A stretch of 64,000 bases of DNA, from the NCBI GenBank assembly GCA_041661445.1, contig JBAZUK010000002.1, positions 1-64,000 on the forward strand. Direction: 5' to 3'. Each line of letters opens with the position of its first letter. Position 1 is the first letter of the stretch. The stretch is from JBAZUK01 sp041661445. GTDB taxonomy: Bacteria > Chlamydiota > Chlamydiia > Chlamydiales > SM23-39. The notes beneath the pieces were generated by a model. The model searched no databases. It was not told where the DNA came from and saw nothing but the letters and a program-made list of their open reading frames with translations. Below are positions 44,716 to 54,237 of the stretch, one piece after another. The position numbers and the translations under genes were made by a program.

Positions 44716-44731
44716 AAAATAAAATAATTTT

Positions 44732-45550
44732 ATGCCTGAGATAGTTGAAGTAGAAACAATAAAAAGAGATTTAGAAAATTCAAAAGAAGTTCTTAGGCAT
44801 AAAATAATAGATATAGAAGTTTTTTCAAATAGCATTATCGATAAAAATTCAAAAAACAATTTAAATTTAATAAAAAACAAAACAATAAAAAACATTCAAA
44901 GAATCGGAAAATATTTAGTTTTTGAATTAGATGACTTATATCTAGTTGTTCATCTCAGAATGACCGGTCATATTTTTTTAAAAGACAAAAAGTATATTAA
45001 TCAAAAGCATGATCACCTCTTTTTAATTTTTGAGAACAATAAAAAAATTGTATATTTTGATCCGCGGAGATTTGGTAAATTTTACGTAAAAAGCGATCTT
45101 TTGTTTTTAAAAAATTTAGGTTCAGATGTTTTATCTGAAAATTTTATTTTTGATGAATTTTATGAAAACCTGAAAACAAAAAATAAAAAAATAAAAACTC
45201 TTTTATTGGATCAAAATTTTATAGCAGGTCTTGGAAATATTTATGTGGATGAGGTATTGTTTTCAGCGAAAATTAACCCTCTAAAGTTAGCCTCTTCTTT
45301 AAAGGGAGCTGAAGCTTTAAATTTATATAATTCAATAAAAGATGTTGTTAATAGCGCATTAATCCATAGAGGAACTTCTTTAGGGAAAAACAGGTCAAAT
45401 TTTTCTTCTATAAATGAAGATTTTGGAAATAATCAGAAGTTTTTATTAATTCACACGAGAAAAACATGTCCAGGCTGCAAAAGAGATGTTGAAAAAATTA
45501 AAATAAGTCAAAGAACTTCATATTATTGTAAGTATTGTCAAAAGCTTTAA
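44732..45550 (+). CDS. mutM: Formamidopyrimidine-DNA glycosylase (MutM/Fpg)
   Basis: A bifunctional glycosylase/AP lyase removing oxidised purines. The N-terminus is MPEIVEVETIKRDL with the catalytic Pro2 and Glu3. The beta-hairpin lysine lies in RIGKYLVFEL, HLRMTGH follows, then DPRRFGK, FIAGLGNIYVDEVLF in the helix-two-turns-helix, and a C-terminal zinc finger CPGC...YCKYC. 272 aa is normal. Position 5 is Val rather than the usual Pro; this is minor. It is 16 bp downstream of the repeat-protein gene. Confidence 0.93.
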   Translation: MPEIVEVETIKRDLENSKEVLRHKIIDIEVFSNSIIDKNSKNNLNLIKNKTIKNIQRIGKYLVFELDDLYLVVHLRMTGHIFLKDKKYINQKHDHLFLIFENNKKIVYFDPRRFGKFYVKSDLLFLKNLGSDVLSENFIFDEFYENLKTKNKKIKTLLLDQNFIAGLGNIYVDEVLFSAKINPLKLASSLKGAEALNLYNSIKDVVNSALIHRGTSLGKNRSNFSSINEDFGNNQKFLLIHTRKTCPGCKRDVEKIKISQRTSYYCKYCQKL

Positions 45551-45566
45551 AAAATTAAAATTTTTT

Positions 45567-47120
45567 TTATGCCAGAAGAGAAGTTCTTATTAAAGCGTCT
45601 TTTTGTGAAACATGTCTTACAACAAATCTGCTCTCCTGAATGTCTTCTATATCTAATCCTTTGAGATATTCCGCATAAGATATGAAAAACTTTCTGGTGA
45701 TTTTCTGAATAGCTATACAAAGCGGAGATAATAGATGGCCTCCGATCAGCCATCTGATACTTTCCACATAAGATCTGCTTAAATTATCGAAACTATAATC
45801 TCCCCCTGATAAAGAAAGGGATTTTGAGTGTTCCGAAAATACAATATTATGAGGATGAATTTTTTTTAAGATTTGCAGTTTTCTACCGGTAATTATAAAA
45901 GTTATGTAATTAATATGAATATTGTTTCGAGCTCCATATCCCAAATGATAAGGTCCGGATCGATCTACTATATCTGAAGTGTTGGATTTGCCTCTTCTTA
46001 TCACTAATTCAAACTGATTTTCTCTTTTATTGAATAGATCAACTATCCTTTTAGGAACTCCTGGAGAATTAAAGCAGAATAGTTTTGTGATTTTAAGATG
46101 TTTTGCTGCCCTATATTGGGATATCGCTCCGCCTATGCTATGACCCATTTCTGTTGCTATCTGTCCAAAAATACTTAAAAATCTTTCATATTTTTCTGCT
46201 GAAAGAAATGCTCTTTTTGCAATATCTTTTTCAAAATCTGTGATCCAATAAGATAGCGCATCAATATTTGCCGGTTTGAATCCAGATCCTTTGTTAACCC
46301 TAATTTTTTCAAGTCCTTTTGTATCATCGGTAGCAGGAAGCAAAATATAACTGATAGCGCCTTTTCCTGTAACAATCCTGGCAGCCACTCTATAATATTG
46401 AGGATGATTATCCTTGTCATTGTATGCAGGAATTATTGTGCCGACAACCAGAAATCGAGAAACAATCGATTTACAGAGTTTTTCATAAAAGCCTTCCTGG
46501 TTTAACAGATGATTTTTTGTGCAAAGCTGCAGTCGTTCTTTTATTGAAAGATAATAATCAAAAAATATTTGAGACAACAAAGTAGTTGGACCGCCTGAAA
46601 TTATTCCTCTTATCGGTGCATAGGTCAATCTATTGCGAGTCGGATTTCTAAGCATCATGTATATTAAATCAAAATTTTTTGCATTTAACTGAGATGGTTT
46701 TGAAACTTTTTTAAGAGCTGCCGTCATTGTGTCATCTAAGCACGAAAATTTTTTGCCTTGTTTTATTCCATCTATAACTTCCTGCATATCATGGAAAGAA
46801 ACATCTTTAAGAGCTACTAGAATCCTAACTACATGTTTTGAGCTAAGAGAGGCTGCTTTTTTTTCTAACCTATTTAAATCCACTTCAACTTTTACACAGG
46901 CTCTATCTAATCTATTGTTTCCAACCAGATCTATGAGATATTTTTTAAAACATTGAATGGTTTTAATATTTTCTTCGCTATAGGATTTTGGAGCTAGATG
47001 GAAAATCGATAGGATATAATTCCAGATGCTGTTTGAAATTCTTAAAACTGGAGATTGATCGAAAACCAATCGGTCATTAAAAAAGGATCCATCATCTAAT
47101 TTAAGAGTCGTAATGTTCAT
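45567..47120 (-). CDS. Lipase-like alpha/beta-hydrolase, chlamydial type
   Basis: The C-terminal half resembles class-3 lipases: a region IDALSYWITDFEKDIA before the nucleophile elbow MGHSIGGAISQY (Ser328 in GHSIG), then LFCFNSPGVPKRI. The proposed Asp and His are not certain; HPHNIVF and NIHINYIT lie downstream. The first 300 residues are unrecognised. It resembles the chlamydial CHLPS/lipase-like proteins by motif; I am not sure of orthology. It begins 15 bp after ispG on the minus strand, so it is probably in the same transcript. No signal peptide is seen. Confidence 0.7.
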   Translation of the reverse strand: MNITTLKLDDGSFFNDRLVFDQSPVLRISNSIWNYILSIFHLAPKSYSEENIKTIQCFKKYLIDLVGNNRLDRACVKVEVDLNRLEKKAASLSSKHVVRILVALKDVSFHDMQEVIDGIKQGKKFSCLDDTMTAALKKVSKPSQLNAKNFDLIYMMLRNPTRNRLTYAPIRGIISGGPTTLLSQIFFDYYLSIKERLQLCTKNHLLNQEGFYEKLCKSIVSRFLVVGTIIPAYNDKDNHPQYYRVAARIVTGKGAISYILLPATDDTKGLEKIRVNKGSGFKPANIDALSYWITDFEKDIAKRAFLSAEKYERFLSIFGQIATEMGHSIGGAISQYRAAKHLKITKLFCFNSPGVPKRIVDLFNKRENQFELVIRRGKSNTSDIVDRSGPYHLGYGARNNIHINYITFIITGRKLQILKKIHPHNIVFSEHSKSLSLSGGDYSFDNLSRSYVESIRWLIGGHLLSPLCIAIQKITRKFFISYAEYLKGLDIEDIQESRFVVRHVSQKDALIRTSLLA

Positions 47121-47135
47121 TTTCTTTGTAAACTT

Positions 47136-48872
47136 CTATTGTTTTTCTTCTTGCCACATATTGTTTAGCTTGATTAAAGAAATGAGCTTTTCAACAGCTT
47201 CTTTTTCATCAATATTCTTCTCTATGCATTGATTTTTTACATAGAGATCAATTTTATTTGGTTTTGAACCGACATACCCAAAATCAGCATCCTGCATTTC
47301 TCCTAGGCCGTTCACAATGCACCCCATTATTGCAATTTTTATATTCTGCAAGTGAGAGGTTTTTTCTTTAATCTTCTTCACGGCTGTCTGAATATCAAAT
47401 AAAGTTCTTCCGCAGCCGGGGCAGGAAATATAATCCGGTTTAAATTTTTTTAAGTCACAGGCCTGAAAAATATTTAAAGCCAAATTTAATGAATCATTCT
47501 TTGTTTCCAACAAGATCGCATTTGCCATTTTCTCAAAAATAATTAGACCTATTTCAGATGATGCTAGTATTCGATTTTGTTCAAAATCTTGATCGTATTG
47601 CAATAAAGCGATAACAGGTATTTTAATGTTACTTTCATTTAAAAAAAGATTAAATTTTTGAAGTTCTTCGATCCTATTTTCTTGAGGCTTATAAATAATA
47701 TATGAAGGGCTTAATTTTTTTAATTTTTCAAAATCATCATTAGAGCTTATTTCAATGGCGTAATGATTCTTATTTTCAAGGTCGTTGTCAGTTATATTAG
47801 AAAGAGAAAAAATATTTTCTCCAATAACATTATTGTTTTTTATGATTATCGGCTTTTTAGTTCTTTCAAATTCCTTAATATCAGCTCTGTTTTTTAAATA
47901 AAAAATATCAGCCATCGAAAATTGTTTGTCAGAAATTATTTCATCATTTACTGCAGCTAACTTTATTTTATCAAAAAAAGGATCTTTAGATTTTTCAATG
48001 AAACTAATCTTATTTTTTGAACAGAGTTCTACAAGTTTTAATGCCGGTTTAATTTCTTTTACGGGATCTTCTGTTAAAGAAAATCTAATAGTATCACCTA
48101 TGCCTTCTAACAGCAAAGAACCGATCCCGATAGAAGATTTGATTATTCCATCTTCCTCATCCCCTGCCTCTGTAACCCCTAAATGTATAGGATAATCCCA
48201 TTTAAGTTTTCTCATTTCTTCTACTAAGGCCTTATTTGATTGTATTGTTAAAAAGGCAGATGAAGTTTTCATTGAAAAAACTAAATTATGAAAATCATAT
48301 TTCCGACAGATATTTGCATATTCTACCGCAGATTGAATCATGGCGTTTACTGTGTTGCCGTATTTTTTCATAATCCTATCAGACAATGAGCCGTGGTTAA
48401 CGCCGATTCTTAATGCTTTTTTATTTTTTTTTAGTTTTTCGATTAACGGAAATAAATTTTCTTCGATTTCTTTTAATTCTTTTTCGTAGTCATAATCTGA
48501 AATTTCAGCCTTTGATGATGCTTTTTTTTCATAAAAATTACCGGGATTTATCCTGATTTTTTCAACAAAATCAGCTGCAATATAAGCTGCTGGAGGATAA
48601 AAATGAATGTCTGCGACAATTGGAATTAAATAATTTTTTTTTATCAAATTATTTTTTATGATTTCTAAAGCATAAGCCTGCTTTTTTCCCTGGGCCGTCA
48701 CTCTTACAATTTCGCAGCCGGCATCCTGCAATACCATTATTTGATTAATAGTGGCTTCAATGTCTTCTGTTTTGGTGTTGGTCATCGACTGGATCCTGAT
48801 GGGATTATTCTGACCAATCTCAACATTGCCAATACAAACTTTTCTTGTAAAAAATTTTTTAGAATTTTCCAT
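47136..48872 (-). CDS. ispG: 4-hydroxy-3-methylbut-2-enyl-diphosphate synthase, long form
   Basis: IspG (GcpE) carries out the penultimate step of the MEP isoprenoid pathway with a [4Fe-4S] cluster. The TIM-barrel part is at the start (NNPIRIQSMTNTKTEDIEAT, VADIHFYPPAA). The Fe-S domain at the end has CPGCGRTLFDIQ and MGCIVNGLGE. At 578 aa it is the large form with an insertion (about residues 290-470) also found in chlamydiae and plants, while most bacteria have about 370 aa. It lies in a minus-strand run between the aldo-keto reductase and the lipase-like gene. Confidence 0.94.
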   Translation of the reverse strand: MENSKKFFTRKVCIGNVEIGQNNPIRIQSMTNTKTEDIEATINQIMVLQDAGCEIVRVTAQGKKQAYALEIIKNNLIKKNYLIPIVADIHFYPPAAYIAADFVEKIRINPGNFYEKKASSKAEISDYDYEKELKEIEENLFPLIEKLKKNKKALRIGVNHGSLSDRIMKKYGNTVNAMIQSAVEYANICRKYDFHNLVFSMKTSSAFLTIQSNKALVEEMRKLKWDYPIHLGVTEAGDEEDGIIKSSIGIGSLLLEGIGDTIRFSLTEDPVKEIKPALKLVELCSKNKISFIEKSKDPFFDKIKLAAVNDEIISDKQFSMADIFYLKNRADIKEFERTKKPIIIKNNNVIGENIFSLSNITDNDLENKNHYAIEISSNDDFEKLKKLSPSYIIYKPQENRIEELQKFNLFLNESNIKIPVIALLQYDQDFEQNRILASSEIGLIIFEKMANAILLETKNDSLNLALNIFQACDLKKFKPDYISCPGCGRTLFDIQTAVKKIKEKTSHLQNIKIAIMGCIVNGLGEMQDADFGYVGSKPNKIDLYVKNQCIEKNIDEKEAVEKLISLIKLNNMWQEEKQ

Positions 48873-48932
48873 GACTACTGAATATTTAGAATAAAAATCA
48901 TCTAAAACGATAACTCATATAACACAAATATA

Positions 48933-49754
48933 TCAATATTCAAAATCACTAAATTCCGGATTAATTATTCTTTTTGACCTAATTAGTCCAATTTCATCAA
49001 TTTTTTTCATGTCTTCATCAGCTAATTGAAAATCAAATATTTCAAAATTTTCTTTTACATGTTTCTCAGAAGCGGCTTTGGGTATAACTATGATATCCTT
49101 TTGAAAAAGCCATCTTAAAGATACTTGAGTAGCGCTTTTAGAATATTTATTACCAATTCTCTTAATTTCAGGATCTTTAACAACTGCGCCTCTGGCTAAA
49201 GGAGAATAAGCAGTAAGAGAAATTGAATGTCTATTACAAAAATTTAATAAAGACTCCTGGTTTAAAAAAGGATGAAACTCGACCTGGTTTACAGCAATCT
49301 TGATTTTCATATCAAGTAGGTCCTGAAGATGATGGATCGTATAATTGCTAACACCGATACTTTTGATTTTGCCTTTATCTTTGAGTTTATATAACTCATT
49401 AAAAATCTTATCCTGAGGTTTTGTCCGATCCGGCCAATGGACTAAAAGCAGATCAAGATAGTCCAAACCCAACTCGATAAGAGCTTTATCACATCTGCTT
49501 TCGATTAACTTCGGATCTAAAAAATCTCTCCAAATTTTTGAGGTAATAAATAATTTCTCTCTAGGAAAGCCTTTTATTGCCTCTCTTATCATTTCGTAGT
49601 TTAAATAAATATCTGCCGTATCAATATGCCGATAGCCGATTTTTAAAGCATATCTTATAACATCGATGCATTTTGCATCTGAAAGCATCCATGTTCCAAT
49701 GCCGATCATGGGAATTTCATTGCCGTCATTTAATTTTTTCATTATCAAAGTCAT
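48933..49754 (-). CDS. Aldo/keto reductase
   Basis: An NADPH-dependent carbonyl reductase of the AKR superfamily. The start at 49754 is chosen for its AAGGAG site; the protein then begins MTLIMKKLNDGNEIPMIGIG. The catalytic set is visible: Asp/Tyr in RHIDTADIYLNYE, Lys in FITSKIW and His in LLVHWPD. IGVSNYTIHHLQDLL, AVNQVEFHPFL and VIPKAASEKHVKEN complete the barrel and cofactor site. 273 aa is standard for DkgA-type enzymes. It starts 1 bp after the methyltransferase gene, so it is co-transcribed. Substrate unknown. Confidence 0.92.
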   Translation of the reverse strand: MTLIMKKLNDGNEIPMIGIGTWMLSDAKCIDVIRYALKIGYRHIDTADIYLNYEMIREAIKGFPREKLFITSKIWRDFLDPKLIESRCDKALIELGLDYLDLLLVHWPDRTKPQDKIFNELYKLKDKGKIKSIGVSNYTIHHLQDLLDMKIKIAVNQVEFHPFLNQESLLNFCNRHSISLTAYSPLARGAVVKDPEIKRIGNKYSKSATQVSLRWLFQKDIIVIPKAASEKHVKENFEIFDFQLADEDMKKIDEIGLIRSKRIINPEFSDFEY

Positions 49755-49755
49755 G

Positions 49756-50427
49756 TTAGCTCCTTTTGATATTAACATAAGCTTTTGTCTTTCCCCATGG
49801 AAAAGACAAATCAAAACTTTTCTGAATCATAAAACTTTTATCATAGTCATTAAGGCTATAGCTGATTGTAATAATTCTAGCTGAAGCGGAGAGCTTCTTA
49901 AATTTATTGATCAATAATTGTATTTTTTCATCGCTAAGCATTGTGCCATAAAGATATATGACATCAATATCTTTTATTTCATAATCGTTAAAATTTAAAC
50001 ATATAAAATTAAGTCTATCAACTTTAAATAGCTTTACGAAAAATTTGGCAATAGAAATAAAAATTGGGATTTGCTCTATTGCTACAATATTGCATTTCTT
50101 AAAAAAATAAAGCCAAAAACTGAATTTTCCCCTGCCTGAGCCTAATTCCAAAATCCTATCGGTTGATTTAATATCACATTGCTTAGATATAATACTCATT
50201 TGAGTAAGCGGAGTTTCGCCGTATTCATAAACCGTTTTATTAATTTTCTTTTCCAGGAATTTTCTTGCTGTTCTATAGGGATTTAAGAAAAAATAGACAA
50301 AAGAAAATAATATATCGAAAAACATAAATCTAATGTTGTGATAATACTTAAATGCAGCCTTTATATATTCAATTAAAAAATACCTTTTGATTTTTATAAA
50401 AAATTTAATTTTTTCACCAATTGACAT
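49756..50427 (-). CDS. Class I SAM-dependent methyltransferase
   Basis: This 223-aa protein has SAM-binding motif I RILELGSGRGKFSFWL at about 90-105, the acidic end of strand 2 (NIVAIEQIP), and a later DIDVIYLYGTML. The N-terminal 60 residues include hydrophobic or basic stretches (FFDILFSFVYFFLNPY), suggesting membrane association and a lipid-like substrate. It overlaps the MBL-fold gene upstream by 14 bp and precedes the reductase. The substrate is not known. Confidence 0.82.
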   Translation of the reverse strand: MSIGEKIKFFIKIKRYFLIEYIKAAFKYYHNIRFMFFDILFSFVYFFLNPYRTARKFLEKKINKTVYEYGETPLTQMSIISKQCDIKSTDRILELGSGRGKFSFWLYFFKKCNIVAIEQIPIFISIAKFFVKLFKVDRLNFICLNFNDYEIKDIDVIYLYGTMLSDEKIQLLINKFKKLSASARIITISYSLNDYDKSFMIQKSFDLSFPWGKTKAYVNIKRS

Positions 50428-51397
50428 AAGAGCCGGGATCTATTGCTATAAACTTATTAAAACTAATATCTTCCTTTATTAAATTTAAATAAAGTTCATA
50501 AGGAGGCTGGTGAATTTTTTCATCCGAGAGGTTGAAAGTTTTCCAATGCATTCCAATTGAAAACTTCGATAAAACATCTTTATGAATCTGAACAGCATCT
50601 TGAGGATCTATATGAACCGGGCTCATAAATTTTCTTGGAATATATGCCCCTATAGGTATTAAGCTTAAATCGATCCCCTGGAATTTTTCACCGATTAATT
50701 TGAAGTATTTATTATTATAACCCGTGTCCCCTGTAAAATATAATTTTTTCTGTTCTTCTTTATTTTCATAAACAAATCCGCACCAAAGTGTTTTATTTCC
50801 GTCGAAAAGACCTCTTCCGGAATAATGCTGAGCCGGAACTGAATGAATAGTTACTAAATTATCTTCATATTTTTCCCACCAGGCCAGTTCCTCAACATTC
50901 AAAATATTAATTTTTTTAAACCATTTTTTCAAACCCAGAGGAACTATCCATTTTATGCCGGGAAATTTTTTATGTAATGCTAATACCGTCTTTTTATCCA
51001 AATGATCATAATGATCATGACTTATCAAAACATAATCAATTTTTGTAAGTTGATTAATATCGATCGGCGGCTCATGTCTTCTCCTAGGTCCTATAAATGA
51101 AAAAGGAGAGCAGGTTTCATTCCAGATCGGATCCGTCAACAATCTAATATTTTTATTTTTAACCAAAAAACTTGAATGACCTAGCCATAATGCCCAAGGT
51201 TTGTTGGGATAAAAAACATCATTTATTACTGGAAATGAGAAGTTTATAGGAATTTCAATTTTTTTATCATAGAGATTATAAAAGCCGGATTTCCAAAGGA
51301 AAAAGTCTATTAAGGTCCTTCTGATTCTTCTACCGGAATGAGAATTGATAAACCTTCCGCCGATCTTCAAAGAGTTAAAATTCCTATTAATGTCCAT
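50414..51397 (-). CDS. MBL-fold metallohydrolase, NAPE-PLD-like
   Basis: A metallo-beta-lactamase fold hydrolase. The metal-binding HxHxDH motif reads SHDHYDHLD at about 125-133. WLGHSSFLVK, TDPIW and FSFIGPRRRHEPP before it, and LYFTGDTGYN, IGAYIPRKFMSPVHIDPQDA and GMHWKTF after it, match the N-acyl-phosphatidylethanolamine phospholipase D type of the family. Its partners are a methyltransferase and an aldo-keto reductase in one operon, which would suit lipid remodelling; this is inference. 327 aa. Confidence 0.85.
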   Translation of the reverse strand: MDINRNFNSLKIGGRFINSHSGRRIRRTLIDFFLWKSGFYNLYDKKIEIPINFSFPVINDVFYPNKPWALWLGHSSFLVKNKNIRLLTDPIWNETCSPFSFIGPRRRHEPPIDINQLTKIDYVLISHDHYDHLDKKTVLALHKKFPGIKWIVPLGLKKWFKKINILNVEELAWWEKYEDNLVTIHSVPAQHYSGRGLFDGNKTLWCGFVYENKEEQKKLYFTGDTGYNNKYFKLIGEKFQGIDLSLIPIGAYIPRKFMSPVHIDPQDAVQIHKDVLSKFSIGMHWKTFNLSDEKIHQPPYELYLNLIKEDISFNKFIAIDPGSYVNW

Positions 51398-51546
51398 CTA
51401 TATTGATTTTTATGTGTTTTATTTGTAAAATAATTAAAATTTAATTTTTTACAACTATTTTTTTTATTTTATAGAATTTCCTTGAAATCTTAAGGTTTTG
51501 CCAATAATATAAGCCTTGTAACCCCAATATTTTTTTTTGAGTAAGA

Positions 51547-52977
51547 ATGCCAATGCAGCAAAACAATAAAGCTTTAACAAAATTTCCCGAAGGAAGCATG
51601 AGAGAATTATGGTCTATTTCTCTGCCTCTAATGATTTCCTCATTAGCATCTTTGTTGATGCTTTTTGTTGATAGATGTTTTCTTGCAAGATACTCATTAG
51701 ATGCATTAAACGCTTCTGTCAATGGTGGAACCCTGGCATGGGCTTTTTTGGGCGGAATGGGCATGTTAACAGTTATGTCTGAAGTATTTGTGGCTCAATA
51801 TAATGGAGCTGAAATGCATAAAAAAATAGGAGTGCCTGTTTGGCAGATGATTTGGGTTTCTATTTTTTCAGCGCTCATATTTATACCGATAGGCTTGTGG
51901 TTCGGATCTCTTTTTTTTCAAAAAACTGCTTATCTATCGATGCAGATAGATTATTTTAAATACTTAATGCTTTTCGGGCCTTTTTATTGCATTTCGACTG
52001 CGCTTGCGGGCTTTTTTATAGGAAGAGGAAGAACTCGGATTTTAATTTATTTAGGAATTTTTTCAAATGTAATCAATGTAATTTTTGATTGGATAATGAT
52101 TTTTGGAATAAAAGGAATTTTTCCGGAAATGGGGATCAAAGGTGCTGCTATCGCAACTGGTATCGGAACTATTTTTCAAACAGTAATATTAGCTTATATT
52201 TTTTTAAAAAAGGTCAATAGAGAGTCTTTTGGTTCAGATAAATGGCACTTTAATTTTGATGTTTTTAAAAAATGTTTAAAAGTTGGCTCCCCTCCTGCTA
52301 TTTTCTACACCCTGGAAATTTTCGGTTGGGCTCTTTTTTTCGTGATGATGACTCAAATGTCAGAAGTCCATATTACCATTTCAAGTATTTGTCAAAGTAT
52401 TGTGCTGCTCCTTTCTTTTTTCTTTGACGGCATGACTCGGGGTGTTTCTGCTTTAGCGGGTAATTTTATTGGCTCCAAAAGGATAGAATTAATTCATTCA
52501 CTTTTAAAATCTTCTCTTAAACTTCTGGTCGTATTTATTGTTCTTGTTTCAGTTTTTTTAATTTTCGATCCTAAATTAATTGTAGATTTTTTAATACCCG
52601 GAAACATGGAAAAACATGTCTTTCTATGGCAGAATATCGATGGACATTCCTTTTATTACATATTAAAAACCTGTCTTGTTTGTGTTTTCATTTATACTTT
52701 TTTTGAAGGAATTAGATGGATATTTGCCGGTCTTTTGACTTCCGCCGGCGATACGATGTTTTTGTTAATTGCAGGTTCCTTATCTGTTTGGTGCTTCTTA
52801 ATACTTCCTGTTTATCTTATAGTTGTTAAATTGTCATTATCAGTTCAATATGCCTGGATCCTCGCATCCTTATATGCAATTTTTCTAAGTTTAATCTATT
52901 GGTTGAGATTTAGAAATGGTAAATGGAAAGAAATTCAGCTGATTGCCCAAACTAATAGTTCCGAAGCTGAAGAGTAA
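51547..52977 (+). CDS. MATE-family multidrug/sodium efflux transporter
   Basis: This 476-aa protein has 12 hydrophobic segments in two six-helix halves. The N-half has ELWSISLPLMISSLASLLML and FVDRCFLARYSLDALNASV, typical of MATE. Other family segments are GPFYCISTALAGFFIGRGRT, INVIFDWIMIFG and KGAAIATGIGTIFQT. MATE exporters use Na+ or H+ gradients to expel cationic compounds; the substrate is unknown. It is convergent with the deubiquitinase-like gene, with a 31-bp gap. Confidence 0.9.
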   Translation: MPMQQNNKALTKFPEGSMRELWSISLPLMISSLASLLMLFVDRCFLARYSLDALNASVNGGTLAWAFLGGMGMLTVMSEVFVAQYNGAEMHKKIGVPVWQMIWVSIFSALIFIPIGLWFGSLFFQKTAYLSMQIDYFKYLMLFGPFYCISTALAGFFIGRGRTRILIYLGIFSNVINVIFDWIMIFGIKGIFPEMGIKGAAIATGIGTIFQTVILAYIFLKKVNRESFGSDKWHFNFDVFKKCLKVGSPPAIFYTLEIFGWALFFVMMTQMSEVHITISSICQSIVLLLSFFFDGMTRGVSALAGNFIGSKRIELIHSLLKSSLKLLVVFIVLVSVFLIFDPKLIVDFLIPGNMEKHVFLWQNIDGHSFYYILKTCLVCVFIYTFFEGIRWIFAGLLTSAGDTMFLLIAGSLSVWCFLILPVYLIVVKLSLSVQYAWILASLYAIFLSLIYWLRFRNGKWKEIQLIAQTNSSEAEE

Positions 52978-53008
52978 AAATCCTTTAGATGTTCTTCGAT
53001 ATTAAAAT

Positions 53009-54190
53009 TTATATTTTTTTGTAATGTAAAATATATGCTTTTCGAGCTGCTTTTTTGGCTTGATCTTCAGATACCGTTTCGACCCAATTGTCATCGCAGC
53101 AAAACCATACGCCATTTCTCAAAACATAAGAAATATAATGAAAACCTGTATGTACGGCAAAACTGTCTAATGTGTACTTTCCATCTTTTTTATCTTCAAA
53201 ATGCTCTTTATCGATATTTATCTCAAAATCAACGGATACTTGGGGATTAATCAAATATCTTTGAATATTCAAAAATAAATTCTTTGGGGCAAAAGCTAAT
53301 CTTCTTTCTTCCAAAACAAGAGTTTTGGTTCCTTTTAGAAATCTTTGAGTAACCATCTTTGTTCTGGAAAGAAGACCAAAGCAGTATTTTTCTTCAACAG
53401 GCCTTAATCCTTCTTCATAAACGGGAATTTCATTGTCTTGCTCAGAGTTAAAATATCCATTAAGTAAATTCTGAACTGTATAATTTGAGCCGACTGCAAT
53501 TGGAAGGTTTATAATTCCATTATTAGATTCTTTTGTGCATGAGGTTGTATGAGCTCTATCTGATCCAACAAAATGATTGGTTGTAAATAGAGTGTTTTTT
53601 TGAGGTCTTATGCAATCTAGGATAATGTTTAATGGTTCATGCAAATCTTGGAATTCCCCTTCTATGCGTATATCCTGGCATTTAGTGCTTAAAAACTCTC
53701 TAATAGGTTGCGAATTTGGGCTGTCCTGATTTTCTTTTTCTATGTGATTTTGATAGCTGGTCATGAATGTCGCAAAACAGGGGTTTAACTTTTTTAGTTT
53801 TTCCTTAAGGTCCTGAGAATTTAATAGAATTTGCATCATCGAGTTTAGCCAGCAGTTATTATTGGTATTTTTTATTCCTGCAAGCCCATAATCTTTTGGA
53901 TCGTAAATTTTTTTTTCGTTTGAATTATTCATGAAGATCATTCCGAATAAAGTAGATATAGCTCCAGCCCCCAATAAAATTTCTAGTGTAGCATGTGTAA
54001 AATGAAATAATACTCCGCTAAGTCCAGTTGCTGCAATTAACAGCGAGACTATTCCAATAGTTAGAAATACTTGACTCGCTATAACCCAATTGCTAATTTT
54101 AGTTTCATTAGCTGCTATTGATTTCCCCTTCCCAGGGTCATCAATCGAGTTAGTATCTATTTTACCAGTTATTACCATTTTTGCAGTCAT
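53009..54190 (-). CDS. USP-type (C19) deubiquitinase-like protein with N-terminal membrane hairpin
   Basis: Likely a cysteine protease cleaving ubiquitin or a relative in the host. The Cys box is GLAGIKNTNNNCWLNSMMQIL at 102-122, with Cys113 as nucleophile and Asn111/112 for the oxyanion. EFQDLHEPLNIILD at 179-192 matches the USP 'QQDAxEFLxxLLD' helix. The His box AVHTGFHYISYVL at 345-357, with His351, is followed by WFCCDDNWV with Asp366/367 and the C-terminal AYILHY. This is the USP order. Residues 35-86 hold two hydrophobic segments (WVIASQVFLTIGIVSLLIAA and ILLGAGAISTLFGMIF), like an inclusion-membrane hairpin. Downstream of pfk and a small gene on the same strand. The protease assignment is strong by motif; activity, secretion and ubiquitin specificity are inference. 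Confidence 0.82.
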   Translation of the reverse strand: MTAKMVITGKIDTNSIDDPGKGKSIAANETKISNWVIASQVFLTIGIVSLLIAATGLSGVLFHFTHATLEILLGAGAISTLFGMIFMNNSNEKKIYDPKDYGLAGIKNTNNNCWLNSMMQILLNSQDLKEKLKKLNPCFATFMTSYQNHIEKENQDSPNSQPIREFLSTKCQDIRIEGEFQDLHEPLNIILDCIRPQKNTLFTTNHFVGSDRAHTTSCTKESNNGIINLPIAVGSNYTVQNLLNGYFNSEQDNEIPVYEEGLRPVEEKYCFGLLSRTKMVTQRFLKGTKTLVLEERRLAFAPKNLFLNIQRYLINPQVSVDFEINIDKEHFEDKKDGKYTLDSFAVHTGFHYISYVLRNGVWFCCDDNWVETVSEDQAKKAARKAYILHYKKI

Positions 54191-54237
54191 CTTGACCTAT
54201 TAATAACATTCTTGTAACGTCATTGTTTAAGGTGTCT

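Noticed and set aside
51441..51764. Minus-strand frame overlapping the start of the MATE gene
   Set aside because: Antisense shadow of a clear membrane transporter gene.
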